A stretch of 64,000 nucleotides of DNA, taken from assembly GCA_947498355.1 (NCBI GenBank), contig CANMKA010000014.1, positions 1 to 64,000 on the forward strand, given 5' to 3'. Positions within the stretch are counted from its first letter, which is position 1, and the number at the start of each line of letters is the position of its first letter. This DNA is from an uncultured Paraglaciecola sp. GTDB lineage: Bacteria; Pseudomonadota; Gammaproteobacteria; Enterobacterales; Alteromonadaceae. A program made the translations under genes and the position numbers. The notes below the pieces were generated by a model. The model saw only the letters and a list, made by a program, of their open reading frames with translations. It made no database searches and had not been told where the DNA came from. Of this stretch, positions 1-8,530 are shown piece after piece.

Positions 1-71
1 CTAATGGTGATTTATCACCAGTAGAATATGAGCAAAGTTCCTTAAGAAAAGTGTCCTGATTTAGTTGTGCA
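1..71 (+). mobile_element. 3' end of an IS3-family insertion sequence (orfB C-terminus and right end)
   Basis: Reading from base 3, the sequence encodes NGDLSPVEYEQSSLRKVS and stops at 57-59, which is the usual C-terminus of an IS3-family orfB transposase. The same peptide (with LKQVS) is encoded on the minus strand at 40302-40389, and the DNA identity continues about 15 bases past the stop codon, so the element's right end lies near base 71. Only the last few bases of the element are in the window, so whether the upstream part is intact cannot be judged. The next reading frame is open directly from this end, which suggests that the element inserted into a gene. Confidence 0.75.
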
Positions 72-560
72 GAACATATAGTCAAGCTGAAAGAAGTAAA
101 AAAAGATGCTGATAAATCAATCAGTGAGCTGAAAGCTGCCAGAACGGAAACCTTTAGATTTTTGATGAGTCTTGCTAAAAGGCATCCAGGAGGTTTTGCG
201 GGCGGAGATACTGTCGATCGGCGGATTCCCGATTTCTGGAATTTATATGATCAAATTGTATCGTTCGGATGCAAAGAAGAATTGGCTACCAGTCTGTTAG
301 GTTTAGTGAATGTGCTGATAGAAGGCCAGCTCACCAGCATTTTGAAGAATAGCGACTCTGCGAGTGGTAAAGACTATGATTCAGGCGTTATCCCAGAGCC
401 ATCGCAGTTAACGATTGAGGCTTTGGATAATGATGCTGTAGAAAAAGCCGCGAAGAGAGGTTTATTTGGTGGTGATAGTGAAAAGATAAAGAAGGCACTT
501 GTTGTTGGTTTAGATGAGTACAAGAAGCTATATGAACTGCGTCAGTCCCTGCAAGTATAA
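72..560 (+). pseudogene. 3' part of an unknown gene cut by the IS3-family element
   Basis: The frame is open without interruption from the IS end to a stop at 558-560, giving about 162 residues. An internal TTG at 162 or ATG at 165 could serve as a start, but codons upstream of it (a Lys/Glu-rich helix-like stretch, EHIVKLKEVKKDADKSISEL) read like ordinary protein, so I take the gene as truncated at its 5' end. The remainder is soluble and charged, with no signal peptide or membrane segment. I do not recognise the family. It is followed after 20 bases by a SMI1/KNR4-like gene, so it could be the C-terminal end of a larger toxin-like protein, but that is inference from context only. Confidence 0.5.
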
Positions 561-584
561 ATGTAACAGAGCGCTGCGTTATGC
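561..584 (+). other. short attC-like junction
   Basis: Between the truncated gene and the SMI1-like gene lies ATGTAAC, then GAGCGCTGC, then GTTATGC. The outer heptamers resemble integron core sites (relaxed RYYYAAC and GTTRRRY), but the site is far shorter than a normal attC. The SMI1-like gene's first ATG falls inside the second heptamer, as often happens in gene cassettes. Taken alone this is weak evidence. Confidence 0.3.
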
Positions 585-916
585 ATCATGCGGAATATGA
601 AATGAAAGAGTATTTGCCTAGTGATTACATTAGCTTTATCGAGTCTCTAGGTGAGTTCTATACCGAGACAAATATTCATCTGGATATAGAATTTGAGCCT
701 CTAGATAAGATTGATCAATTCAACAAAGATATTGAAATAGAAAAGTATGCGAAAGGTTTTATTGGCTTTGCGTGCGATGGTGGGGGAGAGATATTTGCCT
801 TTAATACGCAGGGTAAAGTATATCTATTACCGCTAATAGGGATGTCTTCTAATACAGCCAAAGAAATAGCGGAGTCTTGGGTTGTTTTCAAGCAGCAAGT
901 TTTAGTAAATGCATAA
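581..916 (+). CDS. SMI1/KNR4-family immunity-like protein
   Basis: A 111-residue soluble protein with the SMI1/KNR4 fold signature: an N-terminal helix ending LPSDYISFIESLG, a middle acidic part, and the core FIGFACDGGGEIFAF followed by a short hydrophobic strand (VYLLPLIG). Members of this superfamily are frequent immunity proteins of polymorphic toxins, binding and neutralising a cognate toxin in the cytoplasm. No toxin gene is recognisable next to it. The start may be the ATG at 581 or the in-frame ATG at 602. The stop codon lies in GCATAA, directly followed by an IS110-family end, so its downstream attC half-site appears to have been hit by that element. Family assignment is fairly sure; a specific partner is unknown. 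Confidence 0.7.
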   Translation: MHHAEYEMKEYLPSDYISFIESLGEFYTETNIHLDIEFEPLDKIDQFNKDIEIEKYAKGFIGFACDGGGEIFAFNTQGKVYLLPLIGMSSNTAKEIAESWVVFKQQVLVNA

Positions 917-917
917 A

Positions 918-945
918 AAGAGACTATGGCGTCAATAGTTAATTT
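918..945 (-). mobile_element. end of an IS110-family element (28 bp)
   Basis: These 28 bases are the exact reverse complement of 43791-43818, where they form the end of a decayed IS110-family transposase gene (its stop codon lies inside the repeat) and its non-coding terminus. Here only the terminus is left; the DNA beyond 945 no longer matches the transposase. The end begins immediately after GCATAA(A), which resembles the outer heptamer of an attC site. Confidence 0.6.
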
Positions 946-1037
946 GCAGTCATTGGCGCTTTTTACATTACCCCGTCTCTTAGCAATCAATTAAGAATAA
1001 CCACTCTCTTGGATTATTGGAGCCACACCGACCGATC

Positions 1038-1308
1038 TGATCCAATAGTTTTGGGCACTTCATTAAGTGAGTAAACTAACTCACAGAGGTGAGCAATGAC
1101 ATCCGAAAAGAAAACCAGAAAAACTTATTCAACAGAATTCATAGAAGAAGCTCTCAAGCTAACTGTTAAAGTTGTAGTAGCGCAAGCTGCTCGCGAGCTA
1201 AGGATTGATGAACGCCCTCCGCTTCACGCATGGCGCAGTACAATGCTAAAAGCAGCCACCTTACCCTTCGAGTTGAGGGGCGCTTCTGTTGCAACTAAGC
1301 TTTTTTAA
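1038..1308 (+). pseudogene. IS3-family orfA stub with the element's left end
   Basis: The left end starts at TGATCCAATAGTTTTGG (1038), a sequence repeated at 41593. A Shine-Dalgarno sequence (GAGGTG) precedes an ATG at 1096 that opens the orfA-type HTH protein: TRKTYSTEFIEEALKL and then VVAQAARELRIDE, the typical first helices of IS3-family orfA. Similarity holds to about LHAWRSTMLKAA (near 1255); after that the frame runs into the 3' end of ubiB and stops at 1308. The element is therefore truncated next to ubiB, and the protein should be inactive. It belongs to the same debris as the IS3 piece at the window start. Confidence 0.75.
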
Positions 1309-2926
1309 TTTTCCAAGCAATTAACCAACATCCTAGCCCTGCTAAGCCACTTAAAAAGCTGGGCAGTAAACTTGATTGGTGTATAGGTAAGATGCTCGAT
1401 ACCACAAAAAAAGTTGCGCCTATTACCATCCATTGCATGCTGCTGTGTTGTTTTTGAAATTGTATTTGCTGTTGTTCGAATCTGACTCTGTGTTGCTCGG
1501 GTAAGGTTTTAACCTGTTTTAAGCTGTCGTATACCAAGTCTGGGATTTCGGGTAGCTTTTCGGACCAAAAGGGCAAGTTAGTTGAGATTTTGCTGTACAT
1601 AGCTTTTAAGCCAATTTGCTCTTTTAACCAATTTTCTAGGAAAGGTTTGGCGGTTTGCCATAAGTCTAGTTGAGGGTAAAGCTGGCGGCCTAATCCTTCG
1701 ATATAAAGTAGGGTTTTTTGTAGCAAGACTAACTGGGGTTGGATCACCATGTTAAAGCGACGGGCGGTGTTAAACAGCTGTAGTAATACGGTGCTAAACT
1801 CGATTTCTGCTAACGGTTTTTTGAAAATAGGTTCGCAGACTTTGCGGATTGAGGCTTCAAAATCGTCTATGTCTGTATCGGCAGGCACCCAGCCTGAATC
1901 CACGTGTAGCTCTGCAACCTTTCGGTAATTGCTATTAAAAAATGCGATAAAGTTTTCGGCTAAGTAGCGTTTATCTTCACGGGTTAAGGTGCCCACTATG
2001 CCAAAGTCTATGGTGATGTATTGAGGATCTTCTGGATTGCCATGAGCAACAAAGATGTTACCTGGGTGCATATCTGCGTGGAAAAAACTGTCTCTGAATA
2101 CTTGGGTAAAAAACACTTCTACGCCACGTTCGGCTAAGCGTTTGAAATTGACGTTTTGTTGCTCTAAGGCGGCAATATCCGAAATAGGCGTCCCGTATAT
2201 ACGCTCCATTACCATAACGTTTCGGTGGCAATAATCACTGTAAATTTTGGGTACGTATAGAGCTTCGGAATGTTCAAAATTTTGTTTAAATTGAATACCG
2301 TTAGCGGCTTCGTGCGTTAAATCTAACTCGTCTATAATAGTGCGTTCGTATTCTTCTACTACCTCTACTGGCCGCAGGCGTTTGCCGTCGGGTAGGATTT
2401 TTTGGACAACTCCAGCTAGGGTGCGCATAAGCTCGATATCAGACTGAATAGTTTGTTTGATATCAGGACGAATAACCTTAACGACTACTTCTTGGTCTTG
2501 ACCTTTTAACTTTGCCGCATGCACTTGTGCAATTGAGGCAGACGCTAAGGGCGTTGAGTCAAACTCACTAAACAGGTCGTTGATGTGCTTTAAACCAAAT
2601 GCCTGACATATGCGTTGTATAGCAATATCGCTACTAAAGGGTTGCACTTGGTCTTGTAAAATCGACAGTTCATTGGCTATGTCTGTGGGCAGTAAATCTT
2701 TGCGAGTAGACAGCATTTGGCCAAACTTTATAAATACTGGCCCCAAGCTTTGCAGCGCATAGCGAACTCTTGCGCCTTCGGTTTTGTCTGTGTGTTTATT
2801 GGACAACCAAAAAAATAACCCTCGGCCTAGTTTGACATACCAAGGTAGCCACTTGTTTGGGATCATTTCGTCTAAGCCATGCTCAAGCATGATTTTATTT
2901 ATTTGATAGAGGCGAAGAAGTCTCAC
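1295..2926 (-). CDS. ubiB: UbiB, ubiquinone biosynthesis atypical kinase/ATPase
   Basis: UbiB is a membrane-anchored ADCK/ABC1-family protein needed for the hydroxylation stages of ubiquinone synthesis. The 543-residue length fits the family. The diagnostic KxGQ motif is at residues 67-70 (FIKFGQ), followed by the helix [10 protein letters not shown]; kinase-like motifs [10 protein letters not shown] and ITIDFGIVG are present, and two hydrophobic segments close the protein (about 498-540). It overlaps the end of ubiJ by one base and completes the ubiE-ubiJ-ubiB operon. Its 3' end lies against the IS3 debris and there is no clear terminator between them, so readthrough into or from the debris is possible. 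Confidence 0.97.
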   Translation of the reverse strand: MRLLRLYQINKIMLEHGLDEMIPNKWLPWYVKLGRGLFFWLSNKHTDKTEGARVRYALQSLGPVFIKFGQMLSTRKDLLPTDIANELSILQDQVQPFSSDIAIQRICQAFGLKHINDLFSEFDSTPLASASIAQVHAAKLKGQDQEVVVKVIRPDIKQTIQSDIELMRTLAGVVQKILPDGKRLRPVEVVEEYERTIIDELDLTHEAANGIQFKQNFEHSEALYVPKIYSDYCHRNVMVMERIYGTPISDIAALEQQNVNFKRLAERGVEVFFTQVFRDSFFHADMHPGNIFVAHGNPEDPQYITIDFGIVGTLTREDKRYLAENFIAFFNSNYRKVAELHVDSGWVPADTDIDDFEASIRKVCEPIFKKPLAEIEFSTVLLQLFNTARRFNMVIQPQLVLLQKTLLYIEGLGRQLYPQLDLWQTAKPFLENWLKEQIGLKAMYSKISTNLPFWSEKLPEIPDLVYDSLKQVKTLPEQHRVRFEQQQIQFQKQHSSMQWMVIGATFFVVSSILPIHQSSLLPSFLSGLAGLGCWLIAWKIKKA

Positions 2927-3594
2927 TATTGGGTATCGTCCTTTGTATTGCTCGTGCGGGAGAGTTGCTTTTGTTCGAGTATGGCAAGGCGTGCATCGAG
3001 TCGCTCGACGTGACTGCGTATGTCGCTTACATCATCACTAAATAAGAAGAACTCATTTTTACTCACACTTAGGCCGTTTGGTTCAGTCAATTTGTTGCTG
3101 AGTTGCTCTGCGCTGGTTGTGAGTTGACGCTTTAAATCGCTAAAGGCGCTTTGCATTGTGCTAAAGGTTTGATGTGCCACCACATCGCCTGTGTATTGGG
3201 AGAGTTGTTCTTCCCAATCTATGTCTAAATCTTTAATTAAGGTACTAAAGGTTTGAGCAATATAAATGTCGCCAATCAAATTGAGTTTTTGCTGCTGAAT
3301 TAACTGAGTGAGCTGGCTGCTGTCTTTTAATTTGGGCAGAGTTTCGAGATTGAGTTCGATAAAACAATCACTGCTGATGGGCGCTTCAGGCTGCTCATTG
3401 GTCGCTGTTTGGCTTGTGCGCACATCAACTTGATCCGAAAAGCTAAAAATTAATGGCCAAGGCAACTCTTTGACCTTTACCTGTAGTGTCTTGCCCTTTA
3501 GTTTTGCTAAACGGGCAGGGCTATCGGGGTCGAGGGCGAGCAGTTGGTTTATCCCAATTTCGATAGCTGATGTGAGCAATTGAGGTAGTGGCAT
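2926..3594 (-). CDS. ubiJ: UbiJ, ubiquinone biosynthesis accessory factor (SCP2-like)
   Basis: UbiJ is a lipid-binding scaffold of the Ubi complex. The N-terminal half is an SCP2-like domain (strand [18 protein letters not shown], then [20 protein letters not shown]), and the C-terminal half is helical with a coiled-coil end ([18 protein letters not shown]). I choose the ATG at 3594 ([14 protein letters not shown]), because it sits one base after the ubiE stop; the open frame extends 13 codons further upstream, inside ubiE. The length of 222 residues is normal. It lies between ubiE and ubiB in the standard order, and the one-base spacings suggest translational coupling. Confidence 0.95.
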   Translation of the reverse strand: MPLPQLLTSAIEIGINQLLALDPDSPARLAKLKGKTLQVKVKELPWPLIFSFSDQVDVRTSQTATNEQPEAPISSDCFIELNLETLPKLKDSSQLTQLIQQQKLNLIGDIYIAQTFSTLIKDLDIDWEEQLSQYTGDVVAHQTFSTMQSAFSDLKRQLTTSAEQLSNKLTEPNGLSVSKNEFFLFSDDVSDIRSHVERLDARLAILEQKQLSRTSNTKDDTQ

Positions 3595-3595
3595 A

Positions 3596-4378
3596 TTAGA
3601 ATTTAAAGCCTCTGTGCATAGCAACAATTCCACCGGTTAAATTTTGATAGCTGGTATGTTCGAATCCGGCCTCGTCCATCATGCTTTTTAACTCGTCTTG
3701 CCCTGGGTGCATACGAATTGATTCAGCTAAATATTGATAGCTTTCGCTGTCATTAGCAATCACTTGACCCATTTTGGGTAATAAGTGAAACGAATAAAGA
3801 TCGTAAGCTTTACTAAGCATCTCATTGGTTGGTTTAGAAAACTCTAATACCAATAAGCGTCCACCGGGCTTTAAAACGCGGTGCATAGAGGCTAACGCTT
3901 TGGCTTTATCAGTGACGTTACGCAAACCAAAGGCGATGGTAATAATATCAAACGTGTTATCTGGGAACGGTAGCGTCTCGGCGTTGGCTTGTACATATTC
4001 AACATTGCCTACTATGCCCAGATTTCGCAATTTGTCGCGACCGACTTTGAGCATGGCATCGTTGATGTCTGCGAGCACAACTTGGCCTGATTCGCCCACT
4101 ATGCGCGAGAACTTAGCGGTTAAATCTCCTGTGCCACCCGCTAGGTCGAGGATCTTGTGTCCAGCGCGTACGCCACTGCAATCAATAGTGTAACGCTTCC
4201 AAAGACGATGAATGCCAAACGACATCATATCGTTCATTATGTCGTACTTGGCTGCCACTGATTGAAAGACTTCTTTAACCATATCGACTTTTTGATTTTT
4301 ATCGACTTGCTTAAAACCAAAGTGTGTGGTGTTGTTGTCAGTGTCGGTGTTTTTTGTGTCAGAAACACTCATGTTCAT
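3596..4378 (-). CDS. ubiE: UbiE, ubiquinone/menaquinone C-methyltransferase
   Basis: A class I SAM-dependent methyltransferase that methylates 2-octaprenyl-6-methoxy-1,4-benzoquinol in ubiquinone synthesis (and demethylmenaquinol where menaquinone is made). Family signatures are clear: [18 protein letters not shown] near residues 45-62, the SAM motif [12 protein letters not shown] near 76-87, and [18 protein letters not shown]. The length of 260 residues is slightly above the usual 251 because of an acidic, Asn/Thr-rich N-terminus. AAGGA lies five bases before the ATG at 4378. It is the first gene of the ubiE-ubiJ-ubiB operon. Confidence 0.98.
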   Translation of the reverse strand: MNMSVSDTKNTDTDNNTTHFGFKQVDKNQKVDMVKEVFQSVAAKYDIMNDMMSFGIHRLWKRYTIDCSGVRAGHKILDLAGGTGDLTAKFSRIVGESGQVVLADINDAMLKVGRDKLRNLGIVGNVEYVQANAETLPFPDNTFDIITIAFGLRNVTDKAKALASMHRVLKPGGRLLVLEFSKPTNEMLSKAYDLYSFHLLPKMGQVIANDSESYQYLAESIRMHPGQDELKSMMDEAGFEHTSYQNLTGGIVAMHRGFKF

Positions 4379-4689
4379 TTCCTTGCATAGGTAGCGCTAA
4401 TAGAGCTTAGTTTACCTAAATACGTTGAGATCTGGATAACAATTTACTGTCTAGAGACGATTTTTCCAGATTACGCCCTCAGCGGTATATCCAGACAAAT
4501 TGATTAGCGCAGATTTCTGACTGGCTTGGCGCTCTATGTTTCATCGCTTTATGATTTACTGAACTAGCGCTATCACTAAAAATAATATCCAAGTGTAATA
4601 TTACTGTAATAAAACTATGATTTGGGATTGATCTTACCCTCGGATTACTGGTAGTCTATATACATCAACCAATCCGAGGAGTACACAAT
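4379..4689. other. intergenic region upstream of ubiE and the small exported protein gene
   Basis: About 310 bases between the divergent genes. It should hold the promoters of the ubi operon (leftward) and of the small exported protein (rightward); the latter has CCGAGGAG just before its start. I see no conserved RNA, long palindrome or additional reading frame. Confidence 0.4.
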
Positions 4690-4995
4690 ATGCGAAATAA
4701 GTGGTTATTAGCGGGAATAGTTTTAGCGGTTTCTGGCTTTTCACACGCAGGGCAAACCGACAAAAGTTTGTTTAATTGTGTCAACCTAAGTCAGTACTCG
4801 GTAGACAGCCAATGCACGGCGGCACTTATCTCAGAAGGTAAGCAATACAAAGCTATGCAGCAAAAGATATCTGTAGATCTCGCTGAAGTTAATCCAAACG
4901 CCTTTGCTACGGTGCAATTTAACCCCGAAAAAATGACGATTAAAGTTATTGCTCAGCGCGAAGAGGCAACAAAAGACCTATTCGTTATTCGGTAA
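4690..4995 (+). CDS. small exported protein of unknown function
   Basis: A 101-residue protein with a convincing signal peptide (charged MRNK, hydrophobic core WLLAGIVLAVSGF, cleavage near SHA-G at residue 21). The mature part of about 80 residues has two cysteines (C30, C39) that could form a disulphide and ends with a strand-rich segment (FATVQFNPEKMTIKVIAQ). I do not recognise the family. A strong Shine-Dalgarno sequence (CCGAGGAG) and a Rho-independent terminator just downstream show that it is a complete monocistronic gene. It is probably periplasmic. Confidence 0.75.
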   Translation: MRNKWLLAGIVLAVSGFSHAGQTDKSLFNCVNLSQYSVDSQCTAALISEGKQYKAMQQKISVDLAEVNPNAFATVQFNPEKMTIKVIAQREEATKDLFVIR

Positions 4996-5024
4996 CACTC
5001 TCGGTAACTTATTGAATATAAAGC

Positions 5025-5048
5025 AAAAGCCGCTATTTGCGGCTTTTT
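5025..5048 (+). terminator. Rho-independent terminator
   Basis: The stem AAAAGCCGC / GCGGCTTTT has a five-base loop and is followed by a T run, 30 bases after the small exported protein gene. Confidence 0.85.
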
Positions 5049-5184
5049 TTACGTCTAAAATTAATTGTTGTCGCTAGCATTATTGCTACAGAGCTACAGA
5101 GCTACAGATGGGACTAAGCAACCCTTACTGTTTGTTGATGGATTACTTGAGTGCACCATAGCCACCGTATTATCCAAAGTGTGG

Positions 5185-5874
5185 TTAGATAATATTATCG
5201 CCTACGCTTTTAGATAAGATCATACTCAACTCTTGTAACGAGCGGCCACTCTGTTGTTGTAAATCATTAAAGCTGGCCTGAATTGCCGTTAAGCTGCGCT
5301 TTGACTGAGCCGAACCTGTGATAACTCCGCACTGTGTAAAATAGCCTACTACGTCTTGGCTAAGTAAAAACGTATCTTTGCCCAAAGCGCGCAAACTATA
5401 TGGCCCAGTGTTACCGCCCAGTCTTGCTCCATGTTTTTTTAAATAAGCCCACAGTCCTATGATGTCTTGTGTTGGCCAATCAGCAACAAACTTGGCAAAG
5501 CTGCCATGTTCATCACTCAGGTCATCTATCATTAGGGCATTGGCGCGTATGGTTTTAACTTTGGTAAAGTTACGAATAATACTAGGGTCGCTGGCTTTGC
5601 GTTCTAGCATCTCGTCGGGCATCATCAATATTTTTTGAATATCAAAGTCAAAGAACACCCGCTCAAAATCTGGCCACTTGTTACGTACGACTCGCCAAAC
5701 AAATCCTGATTGGAAGACTTTTTTGGTCATTTCTGCCAAGTATCTGTCGTCGCCAATTTTAGCCAATGCTTGACTGCTTAAGGGTTTATCAAGCATGGCC
5801 TCAAGTACGTGTGGGCCACCCTTGCGCTCGCATGCTCGCGCGTAAATGGCCTGAAATGATTCTATTTCGCTCAT
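5185..5874 (-). CDS. DNA-3-methyladenine glycosylase I (Tag)-like protein
   Basis: A helical HhH-type glycosylase domain of the Tag (Adenine_glyco) family, which removes 3-methyladenine from alkylated DNA. Visible family features are KKVFQSGFVWRVVRNKWPDF (residues about 51-70), IRNFTKVKTIRANA and FAKFVADWP, and a late helix of the ITGSAQSKRSL type. The 229 residues are longer than the roughly 190 of E. coli Tag, and the N-terminal Cys/His zinc ligands of E. coli Tag are not evident (the start reads YARACERKGG). It therefore belongs to a divergent Tag branch whose activity is inferred. It is eight bases downstream of prlC, same strand, so the two are probably co-transcribed. Confidence 0.8.
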   Translation of the reverse strand: MSEIESFQAIYARACERKGGPHVLEAMLDKPLSSQALAKIGDDRYLAEMTKKVFQSGFVWRVVRNKWPDFERVFFDFDIQKILMMPDEMLERKASDPSIIRNFTKVKTIRANALMIDDLSDEHGSFAKFVADWPTQDIIGLWAYLKKHGARLGGNTGPYSLRALGKDTFLLSQDVVGYFTQCGVITGSAQSKRSLTAIQASFNDLQQQSGRSLQELSMILSKSVGDNII

Positions 5875-5882
5875 AATGGTAG

Positions 5883-7919
5883 CTAGGCAGCAATTCCAGA
5901 GTGACGAAGCAGTGCATCTACTTGTGGTTCGCGTCCTCTAAAGGCAACAAAGAGTTCCATTGGCTCTTTACTGCCGCCCATTTCTAATATGTTAGTTAAA
6001 AAGTCAGAGCCAGTTTCTTGATTGAATATGCCTTCTTCTTCGAATCGACTGAAGGCATCGGATGACAGTACTTCAGCCCATTTGTAGCTATAGTAACCAG
6101 CAGCGTAGCCGCCAGCAAAAATGTGGCCAAAGCTGTTCTGGAATCGGTTGAATGTTGGGGGAGTCAGTACCGAAACTTGTTTGCGTACATCGTCTAGCCA
6201 TGTTTGAACATCCGTTGTGCCGGCTTCAAAGTGCTCGTGGAGAGTAAAATCAAACAAGCTAAACTCTAGTTGCCTTAACATTTGCATCGCTGATTGGAAA
6301 TTACGCGCAGCTAACATGTTGTCTAACAAATTTTGTGGGAGAGGTTCTCCTGTCTGGTAATGGCCAGAAATAAAGCTTAACGCTTCGGGTTGCCAACACC
6401 AGTTTTCTAAAAATTGACTGGGTAATTCTACCGCATCCCATGCCACACCATTGATACCAGATACGCCGCCAACGTTAATTTTTGTGAGCATATGATGGAT
6501 ACCATGACCAAATTCGTGGAACAAGGTCACCACCTCGTCGTGGGTAAATAGTGCAGGTTTATCGCCCACTGGGCCATTAAAGTTACAGGTTAAATAGGCA
6601 ACAGGGTACTGCTGTTGGCCATCGAGGGTTTGCCTGCGTACTTGGCACTCGTCCATCCATGCTCCGCCGCGTTTGTGGGGGCGAGCATACAGGTCAAAAT
6701 AAAAACTCCCGCGTAGTTCCCCAGTATGATCGTGGATATCGTAAAACGTTACGTCTTTATGCCAGGTGTCTACATCGTTGCGTTGTGTAATGGTTAGCTT
6801 ATATAGCCTAGCAACCACTTCGAATAAGCCTTTTACCACTGTATGCTCAGGAAAATAAGGTTTGAGTTGCTCATCAGATATTTTATAGGTTTGTTCTTTT
6901 AGTTTTTCGCTGTAGTAAGCGATGTCCCATGCTTGCAAATCAGAAGCGTTGTGAAAGTCTTTGGCAAAAGTGGTCAGGGTGGCCAAGTCATTCTGTGCTT
7001 GTGGTTTAGAGCGTTTGGCAAGGTCAAGTAAAAAACCATTTACTTGTTCACTAGAGTTGGCCATTTTGCTTGCTAGGGAATAATCAGCATAGTTGCTAAA
7101 ATCGAGTAGTTTTGCGACTTCTTGGCGTAATGCTAGGGTTTCGTTGATGATCTCAGTGTTGTCCCATTTACCGGCATTTGGCCCTTGCTCAGATGCGCGA
7201 GAGGTATAGGCACGGTACATTTCTTCGCGTAACTCGCGGTTGTCGGCATAGGTCATAATCGGCAAGTAACTGGGAATATCTAAGGTAAATACCCAGCCGT
7301 CTAATTCTTTACTTTTGGCGGTTTGCTCAGCCGCGGCAATTGCTGACTCGGGTAAGCCTGCTAAGTCATCTTTATCGGTAATATGCTTGTGCCAACCTAA
7401 GGTCGCGTCCATAACGTTATTGCTAAATGTAGAGCCTAAGTCTGAGAGGCGACTTTTGACCTCGACATAGCGTGCTTTTTTGTCATCGGTTAGTGCTACT
7501 CCTGACAGCTTGAAATCACGAATAGATTGAGTGATGACCTTTTGTTGGGCTTCGGACAAAGCCTTAAACCCTGAGCTTTGTTGAATTTGACAATATGCTT
7601 GATATAAATCGGCATTTTGTCCTACCCAAGTGCCATACTCAGATAGCAAAGGAAGGCAAGCATCATGGGCTTCGCGCAACTCGTCGTTGCTGACCACAGA
7701 GTTCATATGAGAAACCGGAGACCACTGGCGACTCAGCTGGTCGTCAATCTCTTCAAGAGGTGCAATAAGGTTGTCCCAAGAATAGCTTGGTTGCTTGAGC
7801 AGCTCAGTGATTTTGTTTTTGCACGCAGTAATAGATTCACTAATGGCTGGCTGAATGTGCTCAGGCTTGATAGCCGAAAATTTGGGTAAACCAGATAAGT
7901 CTTGAATTGGATTGGTCAT
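5883..7919 (-). CDS. prlC: Oligopeptidase A (M3 metallopeptidase)
   Basis: A cytosolic zinc metallopeptidase that degrades short peptides, including cleaved signal peptides. The catalytic motif HEFGH is at about residues 467-471 within VVTLFHEFGHGIHHM, followed by the family region GVAWDAVELPSQFLENW carrying the third zinc ligand (E). The length of 678 residues is normal for OpdA/PrlC, and the N-terminus NPIQDLSGLPKFSAIKPEH is characteristic. It is followed closely by the Tag-like gene. In E. coli, prlC is heat-inducible, but no sigma-32 promoter could be confirmed here by eye. Confidence 0.97.
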   Translation of the reverse strand: MTNPIQDLSGLPKFSAIKPEHIQPAISESITACKNKITELLKQPSYSWDNLIAPLEEIDDQLSRQWSPVSHMNSVVSNDELREAHDACLPLLSEYGTWVGQNADLYQAYCQIQQSSGFKALSEAQQKVITQSIRDFKLSGVALTDDKKARYVEVKSRLSDLGSTFSNNVMDATLGWHKHITDKDDLAGLPESAIAAAEQTAKSKELDGWVFTLDIPSYLPIMTYADNRELREEMYRAYTSRASEQGPNAGKWDNTEIINETLALRQEVAKLLDFSNYADYSLASKMANSSEQVNGFLLDLAKRSKPQAQNDLATLTTFAKDFHNASDLQAWDIAYYSEKLKEQTYKISDEQLKPYFPEHTVVKGLFEVVARLYKLTITQRNDVDTWHKDVTFYDIHDHTGELRGSFYFDLYARPHKRGGAWMDECQVRRQTLDGQQQYPVAYLTCNFNGPVGDKPALFTHDEVVTLFHEFGHGIHHMLTKINVGGVSGINGVAWDAVELPSQFLENWCWQPEALSFISGHYQTGEPLPQNLLDNMLAARNFQSAMQMLRQLEFSLFDFTLHEHFEAGTTDVQTWLDDVRKQVSVLTPPTFNRFQNSFGHIFAGGYAAGYYSYKWAEVLSSDAFSRFEEEGIFNQETGSDFLTNILEMGGSKEPMELFVAFRGREPQVDALLRHSGIAA

Positions 7920-8530
7920 GACATACTCTTAAAGTTTTAATTGCTAAAGAAGTAAGGGTATACGAAGGAAATCTCAATAGGCACACAGTAAATAACCTCA
8001 ACTTGAAATACCCTAGGCCTCTAAGTCATCGTATTCTGCCTCTTTTTACTTTTCATCATGACGGTAGCGCGACTAAACAAGATGGCATGGGCCTTTATAT
8101 ATGAATCGAACTTCTGTAACAGCCAAAACTAGGGTAAACATTTACGAACGGCACAAACCAGCTTACAGATGAATCACGTGAATTATGTAAATTGAAAACG
8201 ATTTATCGGCAACTGAAAGATAATCGCGGCTAAGTTTTGAATTGTACTGTACTTTCCCTGTCCATCGCCCACCTACGTACAATAACTACACTGCAAATAA
8301 GTTTTATTCCATAAATCCAGTATTACCCATTGAAAAACAGTACAGGAAAGATTAATACTGCCTACAGAGAAACAAAAATGCTTAAGAAGCGTTCTTGTTA
8401 TATCCCAAATGTGCGGTTGTTAAAAAATCGCTGAGACAATATTTTTGGTAGTCATAATTGAAAAATTGGAGTGTCAATTTTTACGATTTAACTTTATCTT
8501 GAATGCATACTTTTAAACTAGGACAGACAA
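7920..8530. other. 610-bp intergenic region upstream of prlC and gorA, with a palindrome
   Basis: No convincing gene. A 31-codon open stretch near 8135-8234 (reading ESRELCKLKTIYRQLKDNRG before the stop) has no start and could be chance or a decayed gene. Close to gorA lies AAAAATTG-GAGTGT-CAATTTTT (8461-8482), an 8+8 inverted repeat about 50 bases before the gorA start; it could be an operator or the dyad of an upstream terminator. The region should hold the divergent prlC and gorA promoters. Confidence 0.4.

Noticed and set aside
715..990. 91-codon minus-strand open frame over the SMI1-like gene
   Set aside because: It runs antisense to a well-supported gene and through the IS110 end; no ribosome site or family.
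5090..5108. tandem CTACAGAG units
   Set aside because: Only two to three short units, too small to call a repeat array; no CRISPR-like spacers occur anywhere in the window.
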